The position numbers and the translations under genes were made by a program. Shown piece after piece: positions 53,950 through 61,560 of a stretch of DNA of 64,000 nt; the first letter of the stretch is position 1; each line of letters opens with the position of its first letter. The DNA is from an uncultured Fibrobacter sp. (GTDB taxonomy: Bacteria; Fibrobacterota; Fibrobacteria; Fibrobacterales; Fibrobacteraceae). The DNA lies in contig CAMJQW010000009.1 of assembly GCA_946408125.1 (NCBI GenBank), positions 16,680-80,679 on the forward strand, in the 5' to 3' direction. A model generated the notes under the pieces. The model did not search any database. It was not told where the DNA came from and saw nothing but the letters and a program-made list of their open reading frames with translations.

Positions 53950-54056
53950 ACAAGGGAGGGCACCCACCGGGCTGGCCCTCCCTAAGACCCTCCCGACACT
54001 TAATAATCCGCTTTCGCGGATTATTTGCGTGGGCACCTGACGGTGCTTTTTTTAAT
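53950..54056 (+). terminator. Three consecutive hairpins ending in a terminator
   Basis: GGGAGGGC...GCCCTCCC (about 53955-53982), AATAATCCGC-TTTC-GCGGATTATT (about 54004-54027) and GCACC-TGAC-GGTGC followed by TTTTTTT. Only the last is a standard terminator. On the minus strand these lie downstream of the EF-G paralogue. Confidence 0.75.
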
Positions 54057-56016
54057 CATTATATGCTCGGTAGCCGAGCAACTTCATGCTGTAAAGCGCG
54101 GTGCCTTTGCTGATGCTGCGCACGCCCGTGGCGTATCCGAAAATCTTGCGCAGGGGAATTTCCGCTTTCAAGAAATGCGTCCTGCCGTCGCCGCCGATTT
54201 CTTTCACCTTGCCGTCACGCGCCTGGATGTCGCCCGTGACGAGCCCCGCGAAATTTACGGGGCATTCCAACGAGAGTTCCATGATGGGCTCGTACAGTTG
54301 CACGTCAACGGGCTTGATGAGCTTCGTGACGGCATCGGCGCACGCTTTCTTGATCATAGGCGGCAAGGCGCCCTCGGTCCAGGTAAATTCATGCACCTCG
54401 AAGCGCACGCCCACGAGCGGCCCCTTGCCAAGCACGCCAATCTCGGTTGATTCCAAAAGCGCAGAACGCACGCCTGCAAGAATCTCGCGCGGGGCATTCT
54501 CCAGGAATTCCGCGGACAAGCGGATGTCATGCGCATCGCTGTCGAGCGGCGTCGCCGAAAGCTTGATCGAAATCTTGTGCGGCCCGAGCTGGAATGAATT
54601 CTCGACAGGGCCCACGCTACGGCACAGGCGTTCCTGCCAGCGCACCTCCGGTGACCCGGCTTTCACTTCACAACCGAATTCGCGCTTGAGTCGAGCGAGC
54701 AAAACATCGAGCTGCACCTCGCCCACCGTATGCAGGTACCAGAATCCACCATCGTCTTTTTGTACGCGGAACGAAGGATCCATGCGGGCAAGCGTATTCA
54801 GGCTCTTTTCCACATGGTGGTAATCATCGGAGCCGAGGCATTCCACGCGGGTCTGCAAGAGCGGCTGGTAGTTGTCGCGGATGGAGGTGGGCGCTTCATC
54901 GCCGGAAGTCGTTTCGGATTGCAACGAGGGCGAAGTTCCGTCCGCGTAAATCAGCTGTCCGAGTTCTGTTTCAAACGGGCTTCGCATCGCATATATATCG
55001 CCCGCACGGATTTCATCTACCGGCAAGAGCAGGTTCGCCTTGAGGCGCGAGAACTCGAAGCCCGCGGGCCATTCCTTGCGTTCCATGTCCGCGTGGCTGC
55101 GGAAAAGGGAAATCTCGCCCACGCCCTTGAAATGACGCAAGCGAATCACCTGACCAAGTTCGTTGATGCCAAACCGCGGGACTTCAGGCAAGAAGAACGA
55201 AAGCGCCGTGATGAGGCTACGCACGCCGAAGCCTTCAAGCGCGGAACCCGCATAGCAAAGCGCGTAGTCGTCGCTCTTCACGAGCTTCCTCAAACCGCGC
55301 AGGAGGATCTTGGGTGCAACCGATTTTCCCTCCATCGCGTTTTTCAAAATTTCGTCGTCGAAGGTGCTCGCAAATTCACAGGCTTCGGCATAATGCTTTT
55401 TCAGTTCGCGGGAACCGTCCCAGCCATCATCCACGTTCCAGCCTTCGTCAACCGTCTCTTCGCCCGATTCCGAATGCACGAGCCTGCTCTGGCTCAGCAC
55501 ATCAAGAACGCCCGACATCTTGCCGCCCTCAAACTGCGGGAGCGTCATCAGCACCGGACGCACGCCGAGCTGTTCCTCGATATTGATGAGCGTATCGTCG
55601 AGAACGTAGTCGGGATTGTCGAGCTTGTTCACGAAGAGTATCGTGGGAACTCCCGCCTCGCGCAGCTTGCGGAACGCGGCCACCGTCTGCGTTTCCACGC
55701 CGCTCGCGGCACTCACCACGAGGATGGCGCCTTCGACCGCCGTGAGGGCCATGTCCACCTCGGCACCGAAATCAACGTGTCCCGGAGTATCGATAAAATT
55801 GAACCAGGTGTTCTTCCATTCGAAATGCGCGACGCCACTCTCGATGGTGATGCCCCTTTCCTTCTCTTCGGGCATGTAGTCCATCGTCGCAAGGCCTTCT
55901 TCCACCTTGCCCGGGCGCCTCACCTCGCCCGCCGTAAACAGGATGCGCTCGGAAAGGGTCGTCTTTCCGGCATCCACGTGGGCCAAGATGGCAATGTTTC
56001 GAATGGCCTGCGACAT
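54052..56016 (-). CDS. EF-G-like translational GTPase (paralogue, TetM/EF-G2 type)
   Basis: 654 residues. G1 is AHVDAGKT, G2 RGITI, G3 DTPGH and G4 NKLD. Domains II-V follow, with the domain IV/V marks GLVTGDIQARDGKVKEI and FGYATGVRSISKG. It is shorter and more diverged than housekeeping EF-G and keeps the overall order of ribosome-protection/EF-G2 proteins. The loop at the tip of domain IV cannot be classified by eye. It could be a second translocase, a ribosome rescue factor or a protection protein. It lies 5 bases after the coiled-coil gene on the same strand. Confidence 0.85.
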   Translation of the reverse strand: MSQAIRNIAILAHVDAGKTTLSERILFTAGEVRRPGKVEEGLATMDYMPEEKERGITIESGVAHFEWKNTWFNFIDTPGHVDFGAEVDMALTAVEGAILVVSAASGVETQTVAAFRKLREAGVPTILFVNKLDNPDYVLDDTLINIEEQLGVRPVLMTLPQFEGGKMSGVLDVLSQSRLVHSESGEETVDEGWNVDDGWDGSRELKKHYAEACEFASTFDDEILKNAMEGKSVAPKILLRGLRKLVKSDDYALCYAGSALEGFGVRSLITALSFFLPEVPRFGINELGQVIRLRHFKGVGEISLFRSHADMERKEWPAGFEFSRLKANLLLPVDEIRAGDIYAMRSPFETELGQLIYADGTSPSLQSETTSGDEAPTSIRDNYQPLLQTRVECLGSDDYHHVEKSLNTLARMDPSFRVQKDDGGFWYLHTVGEVQLDVLLARLKREFGCEVKAGSPEVRWQERLCRSVGPVENSFQLGPHKISIKLSATPLDSDAHDIRLSAEFLENAPREILAGVRSALLESTEIGVLGKGPLVGVRFEVHEFTWTEGALPPMIKKACADAVTKLIKPVDVQLYEPIMELSLECPVNFAGLVTGDIQARDGKVKEIGGDGRTHFLKAEIPLRKIFGYATGVRSISKGTALYSMKLLGYRAYND

Positions 56017-56021
56017 CGCGC

Positions 56022-56369
56022 CTACTTCTTCAGTTGAGATTCAAGGGCTTCCACGCGGGCAGCCAGGTCAGCGCAAATCTTTTCAAGCTTCGCGAGGCGC
56101 GCATCATGCTCGCGGTCCTTTTCGGACTGGCGATGCAGTTCGGAGTCCTGCTGTTCATTGACGGAATCGACGGTGTTCAGGCGGAAGTCATGTTCTGCAT
56201 CCTTGGCGGCCTGGGCCTTGATCTTGAAATCCTGTTCACGACCCTTGGAATAAAGGGCGTCTATGCGAACATCATGTTCGTAGTCCTTTTCCTTCTGCAT
56301 GTCCAGACGGGCATCGTGTTCCTTGTCCTTGCGCTGGAGTTCGCGGATACGTTCTTCGTCAAGATCCAT
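56022..56369 (-). CDS. Coiled-coil protein made of six 14-residue repeats
   Basis: 115 residues. From about residue 13 the protein consists of six consecutive 14-residue units of the type KD-x-EHD-x-(R/K)-(L/I), e.g. KDKEHDARL, KDYEHDVRI, KGREQDFKI, KDAEHDFRL, VNEQQDSEL and KDREHDARL. A heptad-type tail ends in LAARVEALESQL. Fourteen residues equal two heptads, so a long regular coil is expected. No membrane segment. Probably co-transcribed with the EF-G paralogue. Function unknown. Confidence 0.75.
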   Translation of the reverse strand: MDLDEERIRELQRKDKEHDARLDMQKEKDYEHDVRIDALYSKGREQDFKIKAQAAKDAEHDFRLNTVDSVNEQQDSELHRQSEKDREHDARLAKLEKICADLAARVEALESQLKK

Positions 56370-56433
56370 AACAACCTCCGATCAAAAGTACCTATCCGTA
56401 ATTTAGCAAAAGCCGGCGAACCGGTGGGCAGCC

Positions 56434-57084
56434 CTACTTGGCGTTCCGCACGCAGCGCACGGAGAACCCGAAAATCTTCGCCCTGGAGGTATATCCGAAA
56501 GCCATCGACTTGTTCGTCAGGTACCACACGCGGGCAGACCCCTGCTCAATTCCCTCGAGGGAATCGTCCGCGCTCCAGAAGAATGCGAACTTCGCAAGGT
56601 TGCCGTAAGTCTCGTCATCGAAACGATTGCCTGCCGGCATAGCCGAAAACTTGAGCGTATCGTTCCCGTTTGTCTCGCCCTTCCAGCCGTAATCCGTCTT
56701 GATCAGGTAACCCGCATTGAAGTCGGCGCCGGCCGCCGTCCATAGGCTCTCAAAATCCGCCTGGGCGGGCAAGCGGAAACCCGCAGGGCACGCCTTCTGC
56801 GCCGCATCCCAGGTATACAGGCGGCCATAGGCCATGCAGTTATTCTCGTCGTCGTTCAGACAGTAGGAGCCATCCATTTTGTAATTCAGGTTGTCGCCGA
56901 ACCATTCGCGGTCGGCAATCTTTACGAGGCGGTATTTCTGCTTGTCGCGCGCATCCTTGTACTCGGCGCTTTTCGCCTTGGCAGGCTTCGCAGACTTGGT
57001 CGCCTTCGCCGGCTTAGCTACAGACAAACTAGAAAACGCCAGAACGAGGGAAACCGCAATCGTCAAAAAATTCTTCATGGTCAT
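56434..57084 (-). CDS. Small exported FISUMP-domain protein
   Basis: 216 residues (or 214 from ATG 57078). The signal peptide is MKNFLTIAVSLVLAFSSLSVA without a lipobox Cys. A Lys/Ala/Pro-rich stretch of about 20 residues follows. One FISUMP domain fills the rest: YRLVKIADREWFGDNLNY, CMAYGRLYTWDAA, CPAGFRLPAQADF and GFSVRCVRN. It is a minimal version compared with the large lipoproteins and is presumably periplasmic. It starts 3 bases after the stop of the 81-residue gene, so it is part of the polymerase operon, an odd combination. Confidence 0.87.
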   Translation of the reverse strand: MTMKNFLTIAVSLVLAFSSLSVAKPAKATKSAKPAKAKSAEYKDARDKQKYRLVKIADREWFGDNLNYKMDGSYCLNDDENNCMAYGRLYTWDAAQKACPAGFRLPAQADFESLWTAAGADFNAGYLIKTDYGWKGETNGNDTLKFSAMPAGNRFDDETYGNLAKFAFFWSADDSLEGIEQGSARVWYLTNKSMAFGYTSRAKIFGFSVRCVRNAK

Positions 57085-57087
57085 AAT

Positions 57088-57333
57088 TTAAAAAATTTCA
57101 TCGCCTGCATCCGGCATCACCGAATCCGGATCTTCCAGCGTCAATTCGTGTTCCACCGATTCCAACTTTCTTTCAGCCGTCTTCGCAAGCGCAGTGTTGT
57201 GGCCGCGTAAAGCGGCAAAGGGCGCAAATATCTTCGCACGTTCTTCCATGCTCATCCGCGGATGCTTCATGAGGAAGTTCCAGTCGTCTCGCGGGTACGG
57301 CAAATCGATTATGTCGGAATAGTCGTCACGCAC
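57088..57333 (-). CDS. Small protein accompanying a Y-family polymerase
   Basis: 81 residues, cytoplasmic. The segment MSMEERAKIFAPFAALRGH resembles small proteins often encoded right next to UmuC-like polymerases in Firmicutes and other gut bacteria (recollection, RAxxFxPFAAL-type motif). The gene overlaps the polymerase 3' end by 8 bases, so it is translated from the same mRNA. A role as polymerase accessory or regulator is inferred. Confidence 0.75.
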   Translation of the reverse strand: MRDDYSDIIDLPYPRDDWNFLMKHPRMSMEERAKIFAPFAALRGHNTALAKTAERKLESVEHELTLEDPDSVMPDAGDEIF

Positions 57334-58714
57334 GATGGCCTCCTATCTGTCCATTTCGATCAACCGTCGTGGCGCCCTCCTGCAAGTCCATCCCCTTGAT
57401 GATCGCATTATTCCCGAAGCGCTTCTTGATGAGGAGCTCCGCCTTCAGGCGCTTCTTTTCGCGTTCCTGTTTCTGCACGTCGGTAAACAGGTCGAATCCC
57501 TCGTTGCTCTCGTCCACCACGTCGAAGGCCACCAGGTTCAGGCGGCGCACCGTCAGCTTCGGGTTCACGATGCGGTCGAAAAGATTCATCACCGCCTCGG
57601 CAAACGAGGACTGCGAACTCGAATAATGCCCGAGCGACGCCGTACCGTGCGCGGGTTTCGGAATCGTGCGTCCGTAAAAATCCACCACCGTCTCGCCGGC
57701 GTAAATCCCCTTGTCGACATTCTCGCGGTCGTAACCTACCGTGAGCACCATGCCCTTCGCCACCAGATCGTTTTCAACAAGACGCATCGAGACTGTATCC
57801 ACCATCTCGCGCACCACCAGGCGCGCCTTCTCGAAGGTATAAGGATCCTGCAGCACCTGCCCCTCGCCCATACTTTGGGATCGCGGTTTTGCATTCTTGA
57901 TGTCGGCGATGGTGCAGGGTTCGTAACCCCAGGCATGATCGATCAGCAGTTCCGCATTCACGCCAAGCATCTTGTAGAGCGCCTCGGGATTCTTGACGCT
58001 TACCCGCGCAATATCGCCCATCGTGCGAATGCCGCGACCACCGTTCAAATAACATTTCTCCAAGCGAGCCGCGATGCCCCTGCCCACTTGCCAGAAGCTC
58101 GTAATCGGCTGGTGCGACCAGAGCTTTTTGCGGTAAGTCATTTCGTCGAGTTCCGCGATGCGCACGCCGTCTTCGTCGGCCTCCACATGCTTCGCCATCA
58201 CGTCCATCGCAATCTTGCACAGGTAAAGGTTCGTGCCGATCCCGCCCGTCGCGGTGATTCCCGTCGTCGTAAGTACATCCTGGATAATCGTCTTCACCAG
58301 CTCGCGGGCGGTCTTCTTATACAACTTCAGGTATTTCGTCAAGTCCAGGAAGCATTCGTCGATGGAATAGGCATGGATATCGTCGGCACTCACATACTTG
58401 AGGTAGACATTGTAGACCTTCGTGGAATACTCCACGTACTTCGCCATCTGCGGTTTCGCAATCAGGAACTCGACCTTCTCGCCCGTACGCCGCTCCACCT
58501 CGCGTACCTTCTGGTTCACCTCGAAAAGGCGCGCACGCCCCGGAATCCCGTAGGCCTTGAGGGCGGGCGTCACCGCGAGGCAAATCGTCTTCTCGGTGCG
58601 GCTCTCGTCGGCCACTACGAGCTTTGCCTTGAGCGGGTCCAGACCACGGAGGACACATTCCACCGAGGCAAAGAACGACTTGAGGTCAATGGCTGCGTAA
58701 GTACGAGATTGCAC
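57326..58714 (-). CDS. Y-family DNA polymerase (UmuC/ImpB type)
   Basis: 462 residues. Translesion polymerase. Motifs: AAIDLKSFFASVECV with the first metal Asp, then YSIDECFLDLT with the catalytic Asp-Glu, TGGIGTNLYLCKIAMD and the helix-hairpin-helix region FWQVGRGIAARLEKC. There is a C-terminal little-finger domain. No UmuD gene is beside it; the small downstream gene takes that place. Upstream palindromes at 58750-58801 do not resemble the LexA box I recall for F. succinogenes. Confidence 0.92.
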   Translation of the reverse strand: MQSRTYAAIDLKSFFASVECVLRGLDPLKAKLVVADESRTEKTICLAVTPALKAYGIPGRARLFEVNQKVREVERRTGEKVEFLIAKPQMAKYVEYSTKVYNVYLKYVSADDIHAYSIDECFLDLTKYLKLYKKTARELVKTIIQDVLTTTGITATGGIGTNLYLCKIAMDVMAKHVEADEDGVRIAELDEMTYRKKLWSHQPITSFWQVGRGIAARLEKCYLNGGRGIRTMGDIARVSVKNPEALYKMLGVNAELLIDHAWGYEPCTIADIKNAKPRSQSMGEGQVLQDPYTFEKARLVVREMVDTVSMRLVENDLVAKGMVLTVGYDRENVDKGIYAGETVVDFYGRTIPKPAHGTASLGHYSSSQSSFAEAVMNLFDRIVNPKLTVRRLNLVAFDVVDESNEGFDLFTDVQKQEREKKRLKAELLIKKRFGNNAIIKGMDLQEGATTVDRNGQIGGHRA

Positions 58715-58750
58715 ACTTGAAATATAGTTTTTTTATCAATAAACGCAAAA

Positions 58751-58801
58751 TGTCATTTTATGACATATCGTTTAATGTATATTTGACTGTAAGTCAAATG
58801 G
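58751..58801. promoter_or_regulatory. Two palindromes in the divergent promoter region
   Basis: TGTCAT-TTT-ATGACA (about 58751-58765) and ATTTGACT-GTA-AGTCAAAT (about 58781-58799) are perfect inverted repeats with 3-base centres, in the 96-base gap between the polymerase operon and the small membrane gene. They may bind one or two regulators. Confidence 0.55.
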
Positions 58802-58810
58802 CGAGGTAAC

Positions 58811-58963
58811 ATGCTGACGACGTTCCTTATCGTGCTTGGCATTCTGGCCCTTTTCGGGGCAGGCAACGCGAAAGACGCGTGTGCCATTACCTTGCTATTG
58901 AAAATCGTGCCTTTCCTACTTATCGTGGGGATTTTCTTGCTTTTAGCGTTCTGCGGCGGGTAA
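58811..58963 (+). CDS. Small membrane protein, 50 residues
   Basis: MLTTFLIVLGILALFGAG begins the first hydrophobic helix; a second one, LLLKIVPFLLIVGIFLLLAF, follows after a short NAKDACA turn. It ends CGG. GAGGT lies 5 bases before ATG 58811. Divergent from the polymerase operon and sharing its palindromic control region. The two-helix hairpin form recalls small stress or toxin-like peptides, but nothing specific is recognised. Confidence 0.6.
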   Translation: MLTTFLIVLGILALFGAGNAKDACAITLLLKIVPFLLIVGIFLLLAFCGG

Positions 58964-59037
58964 AATGGGTAATTTTTAATACATTGTATTGCTCTTTTAC
59001 TAATTTTTATGTACTTTTTAGTAAAAAGGAGCACTTT

Positions 59038-59322
59038 ATGGGAACCACAATGAACACCATCAGCGCAAGAATCGATTCGAAGCTCAAAACGCAAGCCGAA
59101 AACCTGTTCGACCAACTCGGGTTGAACATGTCAACAGCAATCACCGTTTTCTTGAAGCAGGTTGTCCGCCTCCGCAAGATTCCTTTCGAGATTGCTCTCG
59201 ACTCTCCCAACGACGAAACCATCGCCGCCATGGCCGAAGCAACCGAAATTGCCAGCGGCAAGCGCAAGGCCAAATCCTACAAAAACGCAAATGCGATGAT
59301 CAAGGACATTCTTGATAAATAA
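59038..59322 (+). CDS. RelB/DinJ-family antitoxin without a recognisable toxin
   Basis: 94 residues from ATG 59038 (AAAGGAG 6 bases upstream). The ribbon-helix-helix N-terminus is NTISARIDSKLKTQAENLF, then QLGLNMSTAITVFLKQVV and the typical FEI / SPNDETIAAMAEA tail. RelB/DinJ proteins neutralise RelE/YafQ toxins and repress their own operon. No RelE/YafQ frame follows; only a 35-codon frame overlaps the stop. It may be an orphan, a remnant, or part of a different pairing. Confidence 0.87.
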   Translation: MGTTMNTISARIDSKLKTQAENLFDQLGLNMSTAITVFLKQVVRLRKIPFEIALDSPNDETIAAMAEATEIASGKRKAKSYKNANAMIKDILDK

Positions 59323-59419
59323 TTTCGGGCGATACGCTCATATTGACGCTGGCGCGAACAGGCTCGCACAGCGACTTGTTCAAGAAATAGAAGAAGGCGC
59401 TGCCGATGGCAGCGCCTGA
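59312..59419 (+). CDS. Possible 35-residue ORF coupled to the antitoxin stop
   Basis: Starts with TTG 59312 inside the antitoxin end and reads MINNFGRYAHIDAGANRLAQ, then an acidic tail ending ADGSA. It could be a real small partner or the start of a lost gene. There is no separate Shine-Dalgarno site. Its last codons form the GGCGCTGCC-GAT-GGCAGCGCC hairpin. Confidence 0.3.
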   Translation: MINNFGRYAHIDAGANRLAQRLVQEIEEGAADGSA

Positions 59420-59513
59420 TTATCGCAAAAGACATCAAAAAGCTATCTTTGCAGAGTCCGTTTACTCAGATGTGAAATTTTCGCTGATTCCCGTCTGTTA
59501 AGCGGACTTTTTT
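59396..59513 (+). ncRNA. Structured region after the antitoxin (two hairpins and T-run)
   Basis: GGCGCTGCC-GA-TGGCAGCGCC-like perfect hairpin at 59396-59416. A long imperfect stem follows: AGTCCGTTTACT (59454-59465) pairs with GTTAAGCGGACT (59498-59509) at 10 of 12 positions, with a loop of about 32 bases and then TTTTTTA. It could be a terminator or a small RNA. Confidence 0.4.
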
Positions 59514-59619
59514 ATTTGCGAGGATTGTTATTCCCGCGTCCACCACCGGAAGGGCCTGTGCCTCCACCGTGTCCTGTGGGCCACCCTGCGCCATTCTTGT
59601 CATTTTGTGGTTGTGCCAT
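59512..59619 (-). CDS. Micro-ORF C: 35-residue Gly/Pro/Asn-rich basic peptide
   Basis: It reads MAQPQNDKNGAGWPTGHGGG and continues Gly-rich to NNNPRK. AAAGGAGG lies 6-7 bases before ATG 59619, a near-perfect Shine-Dalgarno site that strongly supports translation. The peptide is probably disordered and basic at the end. Last of three co-directional micro-ORFs; 22 bases after micro-ORF B. Confidence 0.65.
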   Translation of the reverse strand: MAQPQNDKNGAGWPTGHGGGTGPSGGGRGNNNPRK

Positions 59620-59641
59620 ATTGGGCCTCCTTTTCTTGATT

Positions 59642-59812
59642 TTACCATTGTCTTTGGTTACTAGTTATATGCCATCCATCGCCTTCGGGGCAGCGGTAAA
59701 CATGCATCATGATGCCCGTTGCGAACCTGCGCTCATTGGCGACCACGCCAGCTTCGTATTCGGTAAGGTAAAGGTTCTTTCTCTTACCGTCTTTACCGCA
59801 GCATGAACACAT
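59642..59812 (-). CDS. Micro-ORF B: 56-residue zinc-ribbon-like protein
   Basis: MCSCCGKDGKRKNLYLTEYE begins the protein, and HVYRCPEGDGWHITS lies near the end. The arrangement (Cys-rich knuckle, aliphatic helix, then YRC-P-x(3)-GWH) resembles small zinc-ribbon proteins ending in YRCPxCxGWHLTS, with the second Cys lost and His kept. AAGGGAGG lies 7-8 bases before ATG 59812. The start is 2 bases after the stop of micro-ORF A, so translation is probably coupled. Confidence 0.7.
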   Translation of the reverse strand: MCSCCGKDGKRKNLYLTEYEAGVVANERRFATGIMMHVYRCPEGDGWHITSNQRQW

Positions 59813-59814
59813 GG

Positions 59815-59952
59815 TTATTTACCTCCCTTCCTCGCTCTAGTTTCTTGGAGTTGGCGATTGCGGTTCGTTTGAGCATCATCCCATTGCTTGTTGGTTCCAT
59901 TGGTGCCCTTGTTGTTGTTCTGCATGTTACTTTCGTTGTCCGCAGGTTTCAT
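59815..59952 (-). CDS. Micro-ORF A: 45-residue Asn-rich basic peptide
   Basis: It reads MKPADNESNMQNNNKGTNGT, then NKQWDDAQTNRNRQLQETRA and RKGGK. AAGAGGT precedes ATG 59952 by 8 bases. Polar, disordered and basic at the end, like micro-ORF C. First of the three. Confidence 0.62.
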   Translation of the reverse strand: MKPADNESNMQNNNKGTNGTNKQWDDAQTNRNRQLQETRARKGGK

Positions 59953-60000
59953 AGTTTTTTACCTCTTGTTTTTCATCTCAAACGGAATTGTCCTCGATGC

Positions 60001-60038
60001 AAAAACAAAAATACCTTGTCTCGCATTGTGAGACAAGG
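60001..60038 (-). terminator. Intrinsic terminator or attenuator between the 479-residue gene and the micro-ORFs
   Basis: Minus-strand CCTTGTCTC-ACAATGC-GAGACAAGG followed by TATTTTTGTTTTT: a perfect 9-bp stem and U-rich tail. It would end the upstream transcript, so the micro-ORFs need read-through or their own promoter, which I could not identify. Confidence 0.8.
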
Positions 60039-60093
60039 GAGGAAGAAAACTAAAAAAAGGGGTATGAAAAAAAATAGGGGGTATGATTATTTT

Positions 60094-61533
60094 TTACAAA
60101 AGGAATTTCAATGCGTTTTTTAGCAGTTCTTGATTCTTTCTTGTGTTTAATCCAGATTCGACATTCATGGAATTGATATCAAAATGAGTTAATAGTCCAA
60201 CTCCAGGTTTTTTTAAAATAAATTCATTTAGCACTGCGAAGTTTGAAAATGAACATTCCGAACAGTCTTTTATTTCCATTTTTTCCACATAGTCGTTAAG
60301 TTCTCTTCTAGTCTTGTCATCTATAAGTTCTTTTAATCCCGATTTTTGAAACATGTCTTCAAAAATGACGGGTAATGCGGTTTCCATTGGAGTTTTTTCT
60401 TTTATAAATCCTTCAACCTTTGTTAAAGATAATTGTGTGATGAGATTGTTAAAATCGAACGAATCTCCTTCTTTTATTTGTTCACCGTAGGAATCCTGTT
60501 TGAGTATTTCATCTATTTCAAGGTGTTTTCCTTTTTTTCCGAATATGGGAAAATCTATAACCATGTTCGGTATGAGTTCTCTTTTTTTCTTTCGTGCCTT
60601 ATCCAAATCAAATATAGGATGTATTTGGCATAAGTTGAGCCAGGTGTAGTATGCTAGGCGAGAAATTTTCTTCTGAAAGTGTATGTCGCCGTTTTTCCAC
60701 TTGATATAACTAAGTGGGAGGTGGTGTATGTTGTAATATCTTCCGAGATACAGAAGATTTCTTACCTGGATGATGTATCCTTTTAGCCCTCCAGTTTTTT
60801 CTGAAGATATATTTGCAAAGGCAACAAACATTTCCTTGAAAAGTGTTGATTTTTCTTCTTCTGATAATGTTTTGAAATCTGTTGTTTCAAGCTGTTTTTT
60901 GTACCAGTCCCTAGCTTCTTTTAACTCATTTTTGTCTGCATTTTTGTCTTTCTTTATTGCGTCAAAAAACTTTTGGCGTTCATTTGTCCATTCTTTTTTT
61001 GCGATTGATCGTTTGTCTTCAAATGGATAGATAAACAGAAATCGTTTGAAGTAATCAATATTCTCGGCATTACCTTTTTCATGGATAAATTTGGAAAAAG
61101 CATTGATAAATTGAAATTCCTCCAGTGCGTGTACATATTTTTTTTCCCGTTTGCACTTTAATTGTAAATCTTTTATTCTGTTAAATAGTTTGAAACTGTT
61201 TTTGTCAGACAAAATACGTTCTCTTATTTTTTCTTTGTCGGAATCCTTTTCGCCAAAATGTTTCTCGTAACAATAATCAAAGATTTCTTTGTTTATGTTG
61301 AAGAAATCTTTTTGAATTGTGAATGCGCGGTAATTATCTTTAATTTCACTCCCGAGAATGTAGTTGTAAAATATACAGTTTAGTTGTTCGCAAGCGTCGT
61401 CAACGTTTGAAATACGAGAAAAACGTTCTCGTATAAAATCAAAGAACACGGAATGTGGTAGATAGTTTTTCATAAACCTATCATAACTGGAATAGAAGGC
61501 TAGACAAGACGCATCTTTGAATTTTTCGAACAT
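60094..61533 (-). CDS. Unrecognised AT-rich protein, 479 residues
   Basis: It starts at ATG 61533 (MFEKFKDASCLAFYSSYDRF); TATATT lies 7 bases before it and no Shine-Dalgarno site is seen. Base composition and codon use (A/T third positions) are unlike all neighbours, a sign of transfer. It is soluble, mostly helical and rich in Lys, Phe, Tyr and Asn. Landmarks are a charged helical middle with KKYVHALEEFQFINAFSKFI, a run YIIQVRNLLYLGRYYNIHHL, and a C-terminal region with CSECSF. No catalytic motif, nucleotide-binding loop, or reverse transcriptase or nuclease signature could be found. A defence or phage-related role is possible but not shown. Confidence 0.7.
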   Translation of the reverse strand: MFEKFKDASCLAFYSSYDRFMKNYLPHSVFFDFIRERFSRISNVDDACEQLNCIFYNYILGSEIKDNYRAFTIQKDFFNINKEIFDYCYEKHFGEKDSDKEKIRERILSDKNSFKLFNRIKDLQLKCKREKKYVHALEEFQFINAFSKFIHEKGNAENIDYFKRFLFIYPFEDKRSIAKKEWTNERQKFFDAIKKDKNADKNELKEARDWYKKQLETTDFKTLSEEEKSTLFKEMFVAFANISSEKTGGLKGYIIQVRNLLYLGRYYNIHHLPLSYIKWKNGDIHFQKKISRLAYYTWLNLCQIHPIFDLDKARKKKRELIPNMVIDFPIFGKKGKHLEIDEILKQDSYGEQIKEGDSFDFNNLITQLSLTKVEGFIKEKTPMETALPVIFEDMFQKSGLKELIDDKTRRELNDYVEKMEIKDCSECSFSNFAVLNEFILKKPGVGLLTHFDINSMNVESGLNTRKNQELLKNALKFLL

Positions 61534-61560
61534 AGTTACCAATATACCTAATTCGTATGT

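Noticed and set aside
54052..56016. Tetracycline-resistance (TetM-type) call for the EF-G-like gene
   Set aside because: Domain order fits both ribosome-protection proteins and EF-G2 paralogues, and the diagnostic loop could not be assigned by eye, so a resistance claim is not supported.
54730..58720. Large antisense frames opposite the EF-G paralogue and the Y-family polymerase (435 and 461 codons)
   Set aside because: No domain, signal peptide or start context; typical GC-rich antisense open frames.
58715..58810. LexA box upstream of the Y-family polymerase
   Set aside because: Neither palindrome fits the TGCNCN4GTGCA-type site recalled for F. succinogenes, nor the E. coli or Bacillus boxes.
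60094..61533. Retron, Cas or reverse-transcriptase identity for the AT-rich gene
   Set aside because: No YxDD box, HEPN R-x4-H, RuvC, HNH or P-loop motif could be found by eye, and no CRISPR array is near.
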